Source: Planctomycetota bacterium (lineage in GTDB: Bacteria; Planctomycetota; UBA1135; GCA-002686595). Taken from it: a DNA stretch of 40,496 bases. Of the stretch, positions 8,393 through 16,538 are shown piece after piece; position 1 is the first letter of the stretch; the number at the start of each line of letters is the position of its first letter. Location: the NCBI GenBank assembly GCA_002686595.1, contig NYXZ01000090.1:1-40496 (forward strand). Reading direction: 5' to 3'. Made by a program: the position numbers and the translations under genes. A model generated the notes under the pieces. The model saw only the letters and a list, made by a program, of their open reading frames with translations, made no database searches and was not told where the DNA came from.

Positions 8393-9409
8393 ATGCAAGC
8401 CCAGACCGCGAAGCCCCTTACGCCCCTGTTCGGCCAAGCCTGCGACCCGGAACAGGCCGCCGTGCGCGTCATCCCCGTGCCCTTCGACGCCACCTGCTCC
8501 TATCGCCTGGGAGCCGCCGCTGGCCCGGCCGCAATCCGCCGCGCCAGCACCCAAGTCGACCTCTTCGATCTTCCCTGGGGCTCACCCTGGCAGGCAGGCA
8601 TATATATGGAAAGGGAAGATGAGGAGGTCCAACTCCTGAACCGCGAGGGACGCGCCCTGGTCGAGCAGTTGCGCTCCAACGCCAACTGCGACCGCCCGGC
8701 CACGCTGGAACGGATGAACACCATCGGGGTCGAGGTCAATCGTCGCGTGGCCGCCCGCACCAACTCAGCCCTCGCCGCCGGCCAGCTACCCCTAGTGCTC
8801 GGCGGCGACCACTCAGCTCCCTTCGGGTCGATCGCCGCCGTCGCCAGCGCCCACCCCGGCCTGGGCCTGCTACACATCGATGCCCATGCGGATATGCGCG
8901 TGGCCTATGAGGGCCTCACTTGGTCCCACGCCTCCATCATCCACAATGTTCTCAGCCGCATTCAGGATGTGGCCGTCGTACTCCAGGTCGGCCTGCGCGA
9001 TCTGTGCGCCGAGGAATGGGAGCGCATCACAGACGGAACGCCGCGCATCAACTGTCTAGCCGACTGGGAGTGGACGCGGGAACGCCTGGCGGGATCCGAC
9101 CTGAGCCTGCGCATCGATCAAGCCATCGAATGCCTGCCCCAGGATGTCTACATCACCCTCGATGTGGACGGCCTGGAGCCGTCCCTCTGCCCCCAGACGG
9201 GAACGCCCGTTCCCGGCGGCCTGACCTGGGGCGAGGTTTGTCTGTGGCTCGAACGCCTGGTGGACTCTGGACGCCGCATCGTCGGCCTGGACCTGTGCGA
9301 AGTCTCGGGCGGTTCAGCCGCGGAGGGCGGCGCGGACTCCTGGGATGCCATTGTCGGCGCCCGCCTGCTCTACAAGATGATCGGAGCCGCCCTCGGGTCT
9401 CGAGAATAG
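8393..9409 (+). CDS. Arginase/agmatinase-family hydrolase
   Basis: The protein has 338 residues from the ATG at 8393; the frame also allows a TTG at 8375, adding six residues. Ureohydrolase signatures are all present: GGDHS, the dimanganese motif DAHAD, SHASI, and DVDGLEPSLCPQTGTP. In the last motif both metal-binding Asp residues (DVD) are kept while the usual DP reads EP. A late Glu (DLCEVSGG) matches the conserved Glu near the family's C-terminus. The enzymes hydrolyse guanidino groups (agmatine, arginine, guanidinobutyrate) or formiminoglutamate with Mn2+ in the cytoplasm. Substrate cannot be fixed from the sequence. A gamma-glutamyl-GABA hydrolase-like gene 1.8 kb away would fit polyamine breakdown, but that is only suggestive. 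Confidence 0.9.
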   Translation: MQAQTAKPLTPLFGQACDPEQAAVRVIPVPFDATCSYRLGAAAGPAAIRRASTQVDLFDLPWGSPWQAGIYMEREDEEVQLLNREGRALVEQLRSNANCDRPATLERMNTIGVEVNRRVAARTNSALAAGQLPLVLGGDHSAPFGSIAAVASAHPGLGLLHIDAHADMRVAYEGLTWSHASIIHNVLSRIQDVAVVLQVGLRDLCAEEWERITDGTPRINCLADWEWTRERLAGSDLSLRIDQAIECLPQDVYITLDVDGLEPSLCPQTGTPVPGGLTWGEVCLWLERLVDSGRRIVGLDLCEVSGGSAAEGGADSWDAIVGARLLYKMIGAALGSRE

Positions 9410-9481
9410 AACCGCCCCTCGGGCGTAGGTCAGCGGACCTCCGTTTCAAACCACAGCGCCGAGTTCGGACAATCAACAGCC

Positions 9482-10132
9482 ATGGCATCACGCAAGAAGA
9501 AAGACCCCGCCGCAGACGAGCCTGAGGGCAAGCCGGATTCCACAGAGTCAAGCTCTGAGACACAGGACTCCGCCCAGCCGTCGCCCGAGGACGACGCATC
9601 CGAGAGCGACACGCCCGAGAGCGACACGCCCGAGGACGACACGCCCGAGGACGACACGCCCGAGAGCGGCGCACCAGAGGACGACGGGACCGCGGACGAC
9701 GCGCCAGAGGGCGACGGGACCGCAGAAGTCGAAGCTGAGCCCTATGATGCTTCCTCCGCAACAGGCCCTACGGTGGAGGCCGCCTCCGACAGCAACGCAA
9801 GCCAAGCACCCGTTTCCAGCGTCGGCGGAATGCTATGCCACCTCTCAATCCTCTGCCACTTCGTGGCTCCGCTGCTCTCAATCGCCGTGCCCCTCGTTCT
9901 TTGGCTGGTTCTTAGGGACGAGGACCCGGAAGTCGAACACCACGGTCGGGAAGCCCTCAACCTGCAGCTCTGCACCCTGCTCGCCTCCCTGCTCATGGGC
10001 GTCACCTGCATCTTCGCCTTCCTTATCCCCATTCTGTGGTTGACCGCTTCAGTCTTCGGCATCCTGGCCGCGGTCGAAGCCCACGGCGGCCGACGCTACC
10101 GCTACCCTGGAATCTACCGCCTGATTCCCTGA
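9482..10132 (+). CDS. DUF4870-type membrane protein with acidic repetitive N-terminus
   Basis: The protein has 216 residues. Residues about 1-110 are almost entirely Asp, Glu, Ser, Thr, Pro and Ala, built on a D-T-P-E-(S/D) pentapeptide, and should be disordered and strongly negative. Residues about 115-216 are the DUF4870 module: 'MLCHLSILCHFVAPL', a charged loop with 'VEHHGREALNLQL', a second hydrophobic hairpin and the tail 'GGRRYRYPGIYRLIP'. The function of DUF4870 proteins is not known. It follows the arginase-family gene by 72 bp on the same strand and converges with the antiporter gene at an 11-bp gap. The acidic arm probably faces the cytoplasm, but topology was not established. Confidence 0.88.
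   Translation: MASRKKKDPAADEPEGKPDSTESSSETQDSAQPSPEDDASESDTPESDTPEDDTPEDDTPESGAPEDDGTADDAPEGDGTAEVEAEPYDASSATGPTVEAASDSNASQAPVSSVGGMLCHLSILCHFVAPLLSIAVPLVLWLVLRDEDPEVEHHGREALNLQLCTLLASLLMGVTCIFAFLIPILWLTASVFGILAAVEAHGGRRYRYPGIYRLIP
9593..9727 (+). repeat. 15-bp in-frame tandem repeat coding for D-x-P-E-x pentapeptides
   Basis: Nine consecutive 15-bp units are based on GACACGCCCGAGAGC. The units from 9608 to 9667 are nearly identical; the outer ones diverge (GGCGCACCAGAGGAC, GACGGGACCGCGGAC). The unit length is a multiple of three, so changes in copy number would keep the reading frame. Confidence 0.9.
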
Positions 10133-10143
10133 CTGCCGCGGGT

Positions 10144-11130
10144 TCAGTCTACTAAGACGAAGATCACGTAACTGGCATAGGCCGCCAGCAGCAGCAGGGC
10201 CCGTGGCCGGCCCCGGCGTACCTGTTTCGAGTGGGGAATGAGCCAGGGCAGGATCGTCAGCAGGATTCCAAAGGCGGCCACCGTGGGGAGGTCCAAGGCC
10301 AAGGTCTTGGCCATGGTGGCATCAGCTTGCTCGCCGCTGGCCAGGGCGTCGCCCCCAATCGGGTGAATGAGGGCGGCTACCCCGAGGGCCGCCAAGGTGT
10401 TGAAGACATTGCTGCCCACCACATTCCCCATGCTGATCTCCGCATAACCCTTGCGAGCGGCCCCCACGCCCGCCGCCACCTCGGGCAGGGATGTGCCCAG
10501 GGCCAGCAATGTCAGGCCAATGACGCGGTCGGGAATCTCCAGTAAACGGGCCAGGTCAGCAGCCCCCCACACGGCGCACTGCGCTCCTGCTGCGATGGCC
10601 ACGGCCCCCAGGCACACGTGCCCAAAGGGGTGGCTCGAACGGTGGCCCGCGGGCGGCGCACCCGAGGCCTGGGCGGTTTTCCACAGGTGCAGGTTATGCA
10701 GGGCAAAAGCCCCCAACAGCAGGCCGCCGTCCAGGCGCGAGAGCACCCCGTCCAGCAACAACAGGTAGACCAGGGCAATGCTCAGGTGCAGCCAGAGGAT
10801 CTCGCGGCCCGCCAGGGGCTGGCCCAGGACCTCCGCGAGCACCAGCGCCGAGGCGCCCATAACCAGGCCGATGTTGGCCACGTTGCTGCCCAGGACATTG
10901 CCCAAGGCGATGCCCGGATGACCCTCCGCCGCCCCCAGGGCCGAGACCAGCAACTCCGGCAGGGAGGTGCCCCAGGCCAAAACCGTCAAGCCGATCACCA
11001 GGGTGCTCACGCCCCAGCGCTGGGCCAGGGCCACCCCCCCGTCCACGAGCCAATCGGCTCCGCGGGTGAGCAGGATGAACCCGATGATCACCAGGACGAG
11101 GGGGACGAGGAAGGGCAGCACGGCCCCCAT
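10144..11130 (-). CDS. Calcium/sodium (CaCA, YrbG-type) antiporter
   Basis: The protein has 328 residues from the ATG at 11130. The frame is open to 11220, but that extension would overlap the divergent gene start and has no TM character. Two inverted alpha-repeats are clear: GTSLPELLVSALGA with GNVLGSNVANI near the N-terminus and GTSLPEVAAGVGA with GNVVGSNVFNT in the second half. About ten TM segments are visible. The acidic Glu of each GTSLPE motif is the cation-binding residue in this family. It would exchange Ca2+ (or K+) for Na+ or H+ across the inner membrane. It is a single-gene unit, divergent from the C26 hydrolase gene (68 bp apart) and convergent with the DUF4870 gene. Confidence 0.92.
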   Translation of the reverse strand: MGAVLPFLVPLVLVIIGFILLTRGADWLVDGGVALAQRWGVSTLVIGLTVLAWGTSLPELLVSALGAAEGHPGIALGNVLGSNVANIGLVMGASALVLAEVLGQPLAGREILWLHLSIALVYLLLLDGVLSRLDGGLLLGAFALHNLHLWKTAQASGAPPAGHRSSHPFGHVCLGAVAIAAGAQCAVWGAADLARLLEIPDRVIGLTLLALGTSLPEVAAGVGAARKGYAEISMGNVVGSNVFNTLAALGVAALIHPIGGDALASGEQADATMAKTLALDLPTVAAFGILLTILPWLIPHSKQVRRGRPRALLLLAAYASYVIFVLVD

Positions 11131-11198
11131 CCTACGCCACGGGCATTCGTCCCAGAACGCCCAAGCGGGAAGAGTGGGCCACGCTGTAAACTCTCGCC

Positions 11199-11960
11199 GT
11201 GCCCAACCGCCTCCACGCAAGCTCCGCTCAACCGCCCCTGATCGCCATCAATCCCTTGGTGGAGGCCAAGGACGCGGCGCACCTGCGCCTGGCCACGCGC
11301 TACGCCAACGCCATCCTGCGCGCCGGCGGACTCCCCGTCGTGCTGGCCCCCAGCGGCGGTCCGCGAGACACGGAGCTTGTGCTGGAACGAGTGGACGGCC
11401 TGCTGCTCTCCGGGGGGGATGACTTCGATACCGACCGCCTCGGCCTGGGGCCCACGCACCCGGAGGCCAACCCGGTTCCCGCCGCCAAGCAGGACTTCGA
11501 CATCAACCTGGCTCGCAGAGCGCTGGACGCAAACCTGCCGACGCTGGGCATCTGCTACGGCATGCAGCTCATGGCCCTGGCCCAGGGCGGCTCCCTGCAC
11601 CAACACCTGCCCGCGGACCGCCCCCAATCAGGCCAGCACTCCGGAGGCATCGCCCACTCCGTTGTCCTCGTCTCCGAATCGAAACTCGCTGCCGCCCTGG
11701 GAGTAGAGCCCGGCCCCGTAGTTTCACGCCACCACCAAGCCTTGGACCGCGTTCCAGACGACTGGCTTGTCAGCGCCCGCGCCGAATGCGGCCTGGTGGA
11801 AGCCATCGAACACCGGCGGCACTGCTTCGCCCTCGGTGTACAGTGGCACCCGGAACTGGCCCCGGAAGGCAGCCCCCAGGATGGTCTCTTTCGAGCCCTG
11901 GTTTCCGCAGCCGGCCTCAACGCGGCACGACAACAGGACCCGTCACCTTGCCACACATGA
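11199..11960 (+). CDS. Peptidase C26 / gamma-glutamyl-GABA hydrolase-like protein
   Basis: The protein has 253 residues with a GTG start. It has the class-I glutamine amidotransferase fold: an oxyanion region DGLLLSGGDDFD, nucleophile Cys in LGICYGMQ, and His-Glu in VQWHPE. Proteins of this type (PuuD and relatives) cleave gamma-glutamyl bonds, for example gamma-Glu-GABA to Glu and GABA in putrescine degradation. Substrate specificity is not determined here. Its stop overlaps the start of the two-TM protein (ATGA), which in turn lies 12 bp before aroB, so the three form an operon. The combination with aroB has no obvious metabolic logic. Confidence 0.88.
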   Translation: MPNRLHASSAQPPLIAINPLVEAKDAAHLRLATRYANAILRAGGLPVVLAPSGGPRDTELVLERVDGLLLSGGDDFDTDRLGLGPTHPEANPVPAAKQDFDINLARRALDANLPTLGICYGMQLMALAQGGSLHQHLPADRPQSGQHSGGIAHSVVLVSESKLAAALGVEPGPVVSRHHQALDRVPDDWLVSARAECGLVEAIEHRRHCFALGVQWHPELAPEGSPQDGLFRALVSAAGLNAARQQDPSPCHT

Positions 11961-13297
11961 ACGACTCCACGCCCAAGACAGCACCCCCCGCACCGGGTAA
12001 CGAGAAAGCCAAACTCATCATCATGGGTGTGGCCCTGGTCTTCGTGGTCATCGCATATGCGGCGGCCAGGCGCCAGGAGGCCAAGCACCGCGAGGCCGAG
12101 GGCGGTCAACTCACCAGTGCCGAGGCCATCACCACCGAGCGCGTTTCCTTGCCGCCCTTCGACACCGCTGAGGTCGAGGCCATCAAGGCTGAAGTGCATG
12201 ACGGGACGCCGAGGGAACAACTTGTCATCGAACCGGATGCCCTCAACACACTCCAGGACTACGCGCGCCTACTGCGCGACCCACACTTTATCGCCCTCGG
12301 GACCACCGTCATCGACGCCGCCGAGCTACGGGAGATTACCAGCTCCCCAGCGGACCACCGGGCCCGGGCCAAGCGTGTGCGCGGCACCGTCCTGCGAACC
12401 CTGGGCCGCCAGCGCACTGGTGGCCGACCGGCGGAGACCATCGGCCTGTTGGATGTGGAGGGCGGCGTAGGACCCGTGCACTTCATTGCCGTCAATGTGC
12501 CGGCCGACCTCGTCAAAGGGGACTTTGTGCGCCTCGATGGCCTCTTCATGAAGATCCTGCGCAGCGAGGAGCCCGGCGGCTGGGTCAGTGCGCCGCTTCT
12601 GATTGGCAATGCCATGGTCCCGTCATTCCGTGAGATCGAGGCGCCGGACAACCTGGCCCTGGCCTTGGCCAATGTGGAAGACGACACCGTACAGCACATG
12701 ACCGGTATCAACTCCCGAGCCCGCTGGGAGTTGCTGGCCTATGCCCGGGACCTCGACACCGACGCCGTTGACTGGGACGCGGCCCCCGAACTCACCAACG
12801 AGTACATGGCCGAGCTGATTGTGACTCCCGGCCCCCACCGGGGAGAAGCAGTGCGCCTGCCCATCAGCACAACCATGGACAGTTGGACCTACGCCGCGGA
12901 CGAAAACCCACTGCGCCTGGACAAGCTCACGACCGGCTGGATCGGCAATTGGAACTGGCCCAGCCAGGCAAATGTGCTGCGATTTTTCGCGCCGTTTTCC
13001 GCGCCCGAGCTCAGCAGCGCTCGCTACGTGACCGGGCGTGGCTTCTTCTTCAAGGTCCACGCCTACGAACCCCGTGACGGGGGCATCCGCACCGCCCCCG
13101 TGTTTGTGATGACATCCATCGCGCCCTTCATTCCCCCGGATGACACGCGCATGGACAAGGTGATGTTGCTCGTAGCCGGTGTGACCCTGACCCTGGGGGG
13201 CATGATCGTCTTCCTACTTTCCCGTGACCGCAAACATTCCAAGCGCCTGCGCCAGGAACTAGTCGCACGCCGCCGCGCACGCCGCCAGCAGGCCTAA
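11957..13297 (+). CDS. Unknown two-TM membrane protein with an internal duplication
   Basis: The protein has 446 residues from the ATG at 11957, coupled to the previous gene by ATGA. The frame is open back to 11786, but that stretch lies over the C26 gene and is rejected. TM segments are at about residues 19-36 and 400-421, with a basic C-terminal tail (RRRARRQQA), so a loop of about 360 residues faces one side, probably the periplasm. Two copies of a beta-rich unit are visible: G195-L-F-M-K199...A212-P213 and G362-F-F-F-K366...A379-P380. K-to-AP spacing is identical in both, and an E-P...G-G lies between. I do not recognise a named family; similar 'GYFFK...APLL' segments occur, from memory, in planctomycete membrane proteins. 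An OB-like fold is a guess. Confidence 0.8.
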   Translation: MNDSTPKTAPPAPGNEKAKLIIMGVALVFVVIAYAAARRQEAKHREAEGGQLTSAEAITTERVSLPPFDTAEVEAIKAEVHDGTPREQLVIEPDALNTLQDYARLLRDPHFIALGTTVIDAAELREITSSPADHRARAKRVRGTVLRTLGRQRTGGRPAETIGLLDVEGGVGPVHFIAVNVPADLVKGDFVRLDGLFMKILRSEEPGGWVSAPLLIGNAMVPSFREIEAPDNLALALANVEDDTVQHMTGINSRARWELLAYARDLDTDAVDWDAAPELTNEYMAELIVTPGPHRGEAVRLPISTTMDSWTYAADENPLRLDKLTTGWIGNWNWPSQANVLRFFAPFSAPELSSARYVTGRGFFFKVHAYEPRDGGIRTAPVFVMTSIAPFIPPDDTRMDKVMLLVAGVTLTLGGMIVFLLSRDRKHSKRLRQELVARRRARRQQA

Positions 13298-13309
13298 CCT
13301 CCAAACGCC

Positions 13310-14389
13310 GTGGACCGCACAGCCGTCACCGTTCCCCTGGAACCGCCCTCCTTCGTGCATGTGGGCACGGACCTGCTCAGCGAAGTTCAACACGAAGTCA
13401 CCGCCGATCAGGGCGTTGTGGTCATTTCCGACGACACTGTTCGCGAACTCCACGGGGCTGCCCTCGAAGCCTTGGCCGAGGCGCCGACCTTCTCCCTGCC
13501 TGCGGGCGAGGACGGCAAGACCCTCCCTCACCTAGAGAAAGCGCTCGACTTCATGGCCGCTTCAGGCCTGGAGCGAAACGGCCTGGTGATCACCCTCGGC
13601 GGCGGTTCCGTGAGCGACCTGGGGGGGCTGGCCGCCTCTCTCTACAAGCGCGGCATCTCCGTGCTGCACTGCCCGACTACGCTACTGGCCCAGGTGGACG
13701 CCTCCGTGGGCGGAAAAACGGCCGTGAACCTCGCCGCCGGGAAGAACTTGGCCGGCACTTTCCACCAACCCCGGGCGGTCTTCTGCGATGTGCGCACCTT
13801 GACGACCCTGCCGCCGGAGCAATGCCGCAGTGGCCTCGGCGAAGTCGTCAAGACAGCCCTCTTGTCGGGCTATGGGTTCTTCGACTTCCTGGAGGCAAAC
13901 CACGCCGGCCTGGCGGCGGGAGAGACGAACTTGATGCGTGAAGTGGTCTTGCGCTGCGTGCGCCTCAAGGCCGGGCTGGTGGCCACGGACGAAACAGATC
14001 AAGGCCAGCGACAGGTGCTAAACCTCGGGCACACCTTCGCCCACGCCATCGAACATGTGTCTGGCTACGGGCGCGTTCCCCATGGCGTGGCTGTCGCAGT
14101 CGGATTGACGCTGGCCCTGGCGGCCTCAAACATCCAGGGCTTGCTAGCAGATCAAGACCTGGCTGGACGCACCGAGGACCTTCTGAGAAACCTCGGCCTA
14201 CCAGCCTCCTTGCCCGAACTGCGAGAACGCCACGGCCTGCTGCTGCCGTCCGAGAAGCTGATCGCAGCCATGCTCCATGACAAAAAAAGCGCGGCTGGCC
14301 TGCCGCGCTTCGTCCTATTGCAAGGCCCCGGCGAAGCTGTTCGTGGACGCGAGATAACAGCCGCGGTCTTGGATTTCTTGCTGGAGTAG
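13310..14389 (+). CDS. aroB: 3-dehydroquinate synthase
   Basis: The protein has 359 residues, the usual length, with a GTG start 12 bp after the previous stop. The enzyme converts DAHP to 3-dehydroquinate with NAD+ and a divalent metal, the second step of the shikimate pathway, in the cytoplasm. Motifs in order are GGGSVSDLGGLAAS (nucleotide-binding glycine loop), PTTLLAQVDASVGGKTAVN, GLGEVVKTALL, DETDQGQRQVLNLGHTFAHAIE and PHGVAVAVGL. The His residues in the last two segments are metal ligands. The metal and substrate residues expected from the family look intact. It is the last gene of its operon; an imperfect hairpin follows immediately. Confidence 0.96.
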   Translation: MDRTAVTVPLEPPSFVHVGTDLLSEVQHEVTADQGVVVISDDTVRELHGAALEALAEAPTFSLPAGEDGKTLPHLEKALDFMAASGLERNGLVITLGGGSVSDLGGLAASLYKRGISVLHCPTTLLAQVDASVGGKTAVNLAAGKNLAGTFHQPRAVFCDVRTLTTLPPEQCRSGLGEVVKTALLSGYGFFDFLEANHAGLAAGETNLMREVVLRCVRLKAGLVATDETDQGQRQVLNLGHTFAHAIEHVSGYGRVPHGVAVAVGLTLALAASNIQGLLADQDLAGRTEDLLRNLGLPASLPELRERHGLLLPSEKLIAAMLHDKKSAAGLPRFVLLQGPGEAVRGREITAAVLDFLLE

Positions 14390-14391
14390 AA

Positions 14392-14428
14392 GCCCGACCC
14401 CCCACCGAAGGAGTGTGGAGGATCGGGC
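14392..14428. terminator. Candidate hairpin between convergent genes
   Basis: There is an imperfect 14-bp stem with two mismatches (14392-14405 with 14415-14428, GCCCGA...TCGGGC at the base) and a 9-nt loop. It sits 3 bp after aroB and 11 bp from the stop of the convergent protease-like gene, so it could serve both. There is no T-run on either side, so it is weak as an intrinsic terminator. Confidence 0.4.
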
Positions 14429-14438
14429 GCGGGCAATC

Positions 14439-15950
14439 TCACCCGCCAGAAACAACAGGGACTCCGGCCCCTCCGCCGTGAGAAACGGTCACGTACTTGC
14501 CCGTCAGAATCGGGCTCTCGGGATAGGCCCCAGGAATCACTCTGAGGGTCGCCCCCGACGGAGCCGCCCCAAATCCCTGGGACACGGTCGGGTACGGATT
14601 GGCGGAAGTTCCGTCCGCCGTGCCCGTAGCCGCCGCATCTACCCAGATATCGCGGCTTATGCCCCAAGTGGCATTGGTTGCGACGAAGTAGTCCACCGCC
14701 GCCGCGTTATTCATGTAGCCGCGCACAAACCACCCATCCCAAAAGTGATCGAAGATCAGCGGTTGGTTGTTGGGGATCGTCCCCCCGCTGCCGGGATGGA
14801 GCATGTAGTTGGTGAACACATCCCACTGGGCAACCCAAGGAGTAAGGCCCCCCGGGAAAACCGTGCCGTCGTAGGGGTCATCGTCCAACGGATTGTTGGG
14901 GTTGTCCCCTGGAACATCGGTTAGGTCCCAAAGGGCGCACTGAATGGCCAACTCGTCCTGAATTCCAGCGGTGGGTACAACGCAGAGAGGATTGCCCGCA
15001 GCATTTGAGGCGTCCTCCAGGCGATAGGAGAACGACAGTGCCCCCGCCCCAGCCTGACCCGTGCTGTTCACGTAGATTCCCGGATCAGCAACTCCGACGG
15101 ACTGCATGACGTTCGAGCCCCAAAACGTAGCCCAGGCCTCGGCCCAGGAGAGGGCTGGGTTTTGCCCGCCGCCGCAGAAAAAGTGAGGCCCCCCAGGGTT
15201 ATCTGAGTCCCCGAAGAAGTTGTGCACCACGTGCCCGAACTCGTGGTGGAGAATCGTGTCATCATAGGCAGACACATTGCCCATTTGGATGTTGGCCGTA
15301 CCCGGGGTGTAGAAGGAACCGCCAGTGTTGCCGGTATTCCTCGGCCAGCGGATATTAACCGTCTGGCCAATTGTCGGCGGGTTGCCGAGATTCACCTGTT
15401 GGCCGAGGAAGGCCATGGCGTTTAGCGCTTCATCGAGCAGGTTGAATGGACTGCCAACGCGCCCACCTCCAGTTGGATCGTTAATTGTGGTCGCCTGCAC
15501 GGTGCCCACATTCCAATTGTTGGGGGGATTGACCGTGAGGGCCCCCACCTGTTGCGCCCAGATGGGATTGCCGTTGGTGCTGCTATCCTGGATTCGAATA
15601 TTGCGGCTTGTCGATTGCGCCAGCATACGCACCTGCACGCCGATAGAGATCGGATCGACGAAGGTGAAGGTGAACTGACCCGTTGCGTTCGTTTCGCCGC
15701 TTCCGAAGACATTACCTGCGGCATCGACGACTTCCACCCGACAGAAACGGGCCGGCAGGAACGTTTGCACGCCCAGGAAGCCATTCATGTTGTAGGTTCG
15801 GTCTTGGTATTGGGCAGTACCAGAGACAGTCGAGGCCTGGCCGCTGGCCAGGGTCGACAGCAACAGGGCCATCGACAGGCACAACAGTTGGCGCAGGGCC
15901 TTGGGAGACCGAGAAGTGTCCACACGTTTTTTTGTTGATTGAGAATACAT
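14439..15950 (-). CDS. Secreted HExxH metalloprotease-like protein
   Basis: The protein has 503 residues. An N-terminal signal peptide (LLCLSMALLLSTLASG) is followed by a beta-sandwich resembling carboxypeptidase-regulatory domains (about 40-115, 'CRVEVVDAAGNVFGSGETN'). A zinc-protease-like core carries HEFGHVVHNF with His236 and His240 and a candidate third ligand Glu271 in SWAEAWATFW. The HExxH plus a Glu about 30 residues later fits the gluzincin pattern. The last ~70 residues (DIWVDAAATGTADGTSANP onwards) look like the first rung of a right-handed beta-helix, which then stops abruptly. Its start overlaps the upstream gene by TGATG. Exported location is likely; the substrate is unknown and peptidase activity is inference. 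Confidence 0.75.
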   Translation of the reverse strand: MYSQSTKKRVDTSRSPKALRQLLCLSMALLLSTLASGQASTVSGTAQYQDRTYNMNGFLGVQTFLPARFCRVEVVDAAGNVFGSGETNATGQFTFTFVDPISIGVQVRMLAQSTSRNIRIQDSSTNGNPIWAQQVGALTVNPPNNWNVGTVQATTINDPTGGGRVGSPFNLLDEALNAMAFLGQQVNLGNPPTIGQTVNIRWPRNTGNTGGSFYTPGTANIQMGNVSAYDDTILHHEFGHVVHNFFGDSDNPGGPHFFCGGGQNPALSWAEAWATFWGSNVMQSVGVADPGIYVNSTGQAGAGALSFSYRLEDASNAAGNPLCVVPTAGIQDELAIQCALWDLTDVPGDNPNNPLDDDPYDGTVFPGGLTPWVAQWDVFTNYMLHPGSGGTIPNNQPLIFDHFWDGWFVRGYMNNAAAVDYFVATNATWGISRDIWVDAAATGTADGTSANPYPTVSQGFGAAPSGATLRVIPGAYPESPILTGKYVTVSHGGGAGVPVVSGG

Positions 15951-16528
15951 CAGCGACCATCCCTTCTAAGTGGGTCTCCAAAGCGGACCTCGCGCACCAG
16001 CTGGCTGCCGCTGTAGGACAGTTGCGGTTGCGGAGGCTGGATAGCGCCAACCGCCACCCAGGTGTTATTGAACTGAGCCACATCGACGCCGCGGTGCACA
16101 GCTCGCAGTCCGGCGACAATGTCGTGGCGCGCCATGCCGGCGGGCAATTCCAACTCGAATGAAGTGTTGTGGGGCTCGCCGGGAACCAGGGCCACATTCC
16201 TCGGGAATCCAGCCGGTTTCGCGACACCACCTGGGACGCGGATGTCGAACCATGCTGTGTCGAGGTCCAAGAGTGACGTCACGGTGGCGGTAAAGCGCGC
16301 CGTGCCGCCACCCACCGGTAGACGGGGAGTGTGGGCTTGGAGGTCAACGGCCAGAAACTGCGTGCTGGCACAGGTGGTGGCGACTTCGCCGGCCAGCGGG
16401 TCGTGGTCGGCCCGGGTGCTGGCAGATTCAACGAGTGCTTCGCCGGTTTGGGGGCAGTCGGTCCTGACCGTGGCCAGGGTCAACCCTGCCAGTAGCGCGA
16501 CCAAGGTAATAATTGTCGTGTTAGTCAT
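15950..16528 (-). CDS. Small secreted protein of unknown function
   Basis: The protein has 192 residues with an N-terminal signal (TIITLVALLAGLTLATV). The remainder is beta-rich with alternating hydrophobic residues ('ARFTATVTSLLDLDTAWFDIRVPGG', 'NTSFELELPAGMARHDIVAGLRAV'). It resembles an immunoglobulin-like exported domain, but I do not recognise a family. It sits between the tail-fibre-like protein (10 bp upstream) and the HExxH protein (overlap of one base, TGATG), so all three are probably one operon. A partner or chaperone role for the large neighbour is possible; the sequence does not prove it. Confidence 0.7.
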   Translation of the reverse strand: MTNTTIITLVALLAGLTLATVRTDCPQTGEALVESASTRADHDPLAGEVATTCASTQFLAVDLQAHTPRLPVGGGTARFTATVTSLLDLDTAWFDIRVPGGVAKPAGFPRNVALVPGEPHNTSFELELPAGMARHDIVAGLRAVHRGVDVAQFNNTWVAVGAIQPPQPQLSYSGSQLVREVRFGDPLRRDGR

Positions 16529-16538
16529 GGCTGAACTC

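Noticed and set aside
11786-11956. Earlier start for the two-TM protein
   Set aside because: It lies inside the C26 gene, while the ATG at 11957 forms an ATGA overlap and begins a normal TM protein.
14439-15950. Pectate-lyase-like enzyme
   Set aside because: Only the last ~70 residues resemble a beta-helix start; the main body carries HExxH and a protease-like layout.
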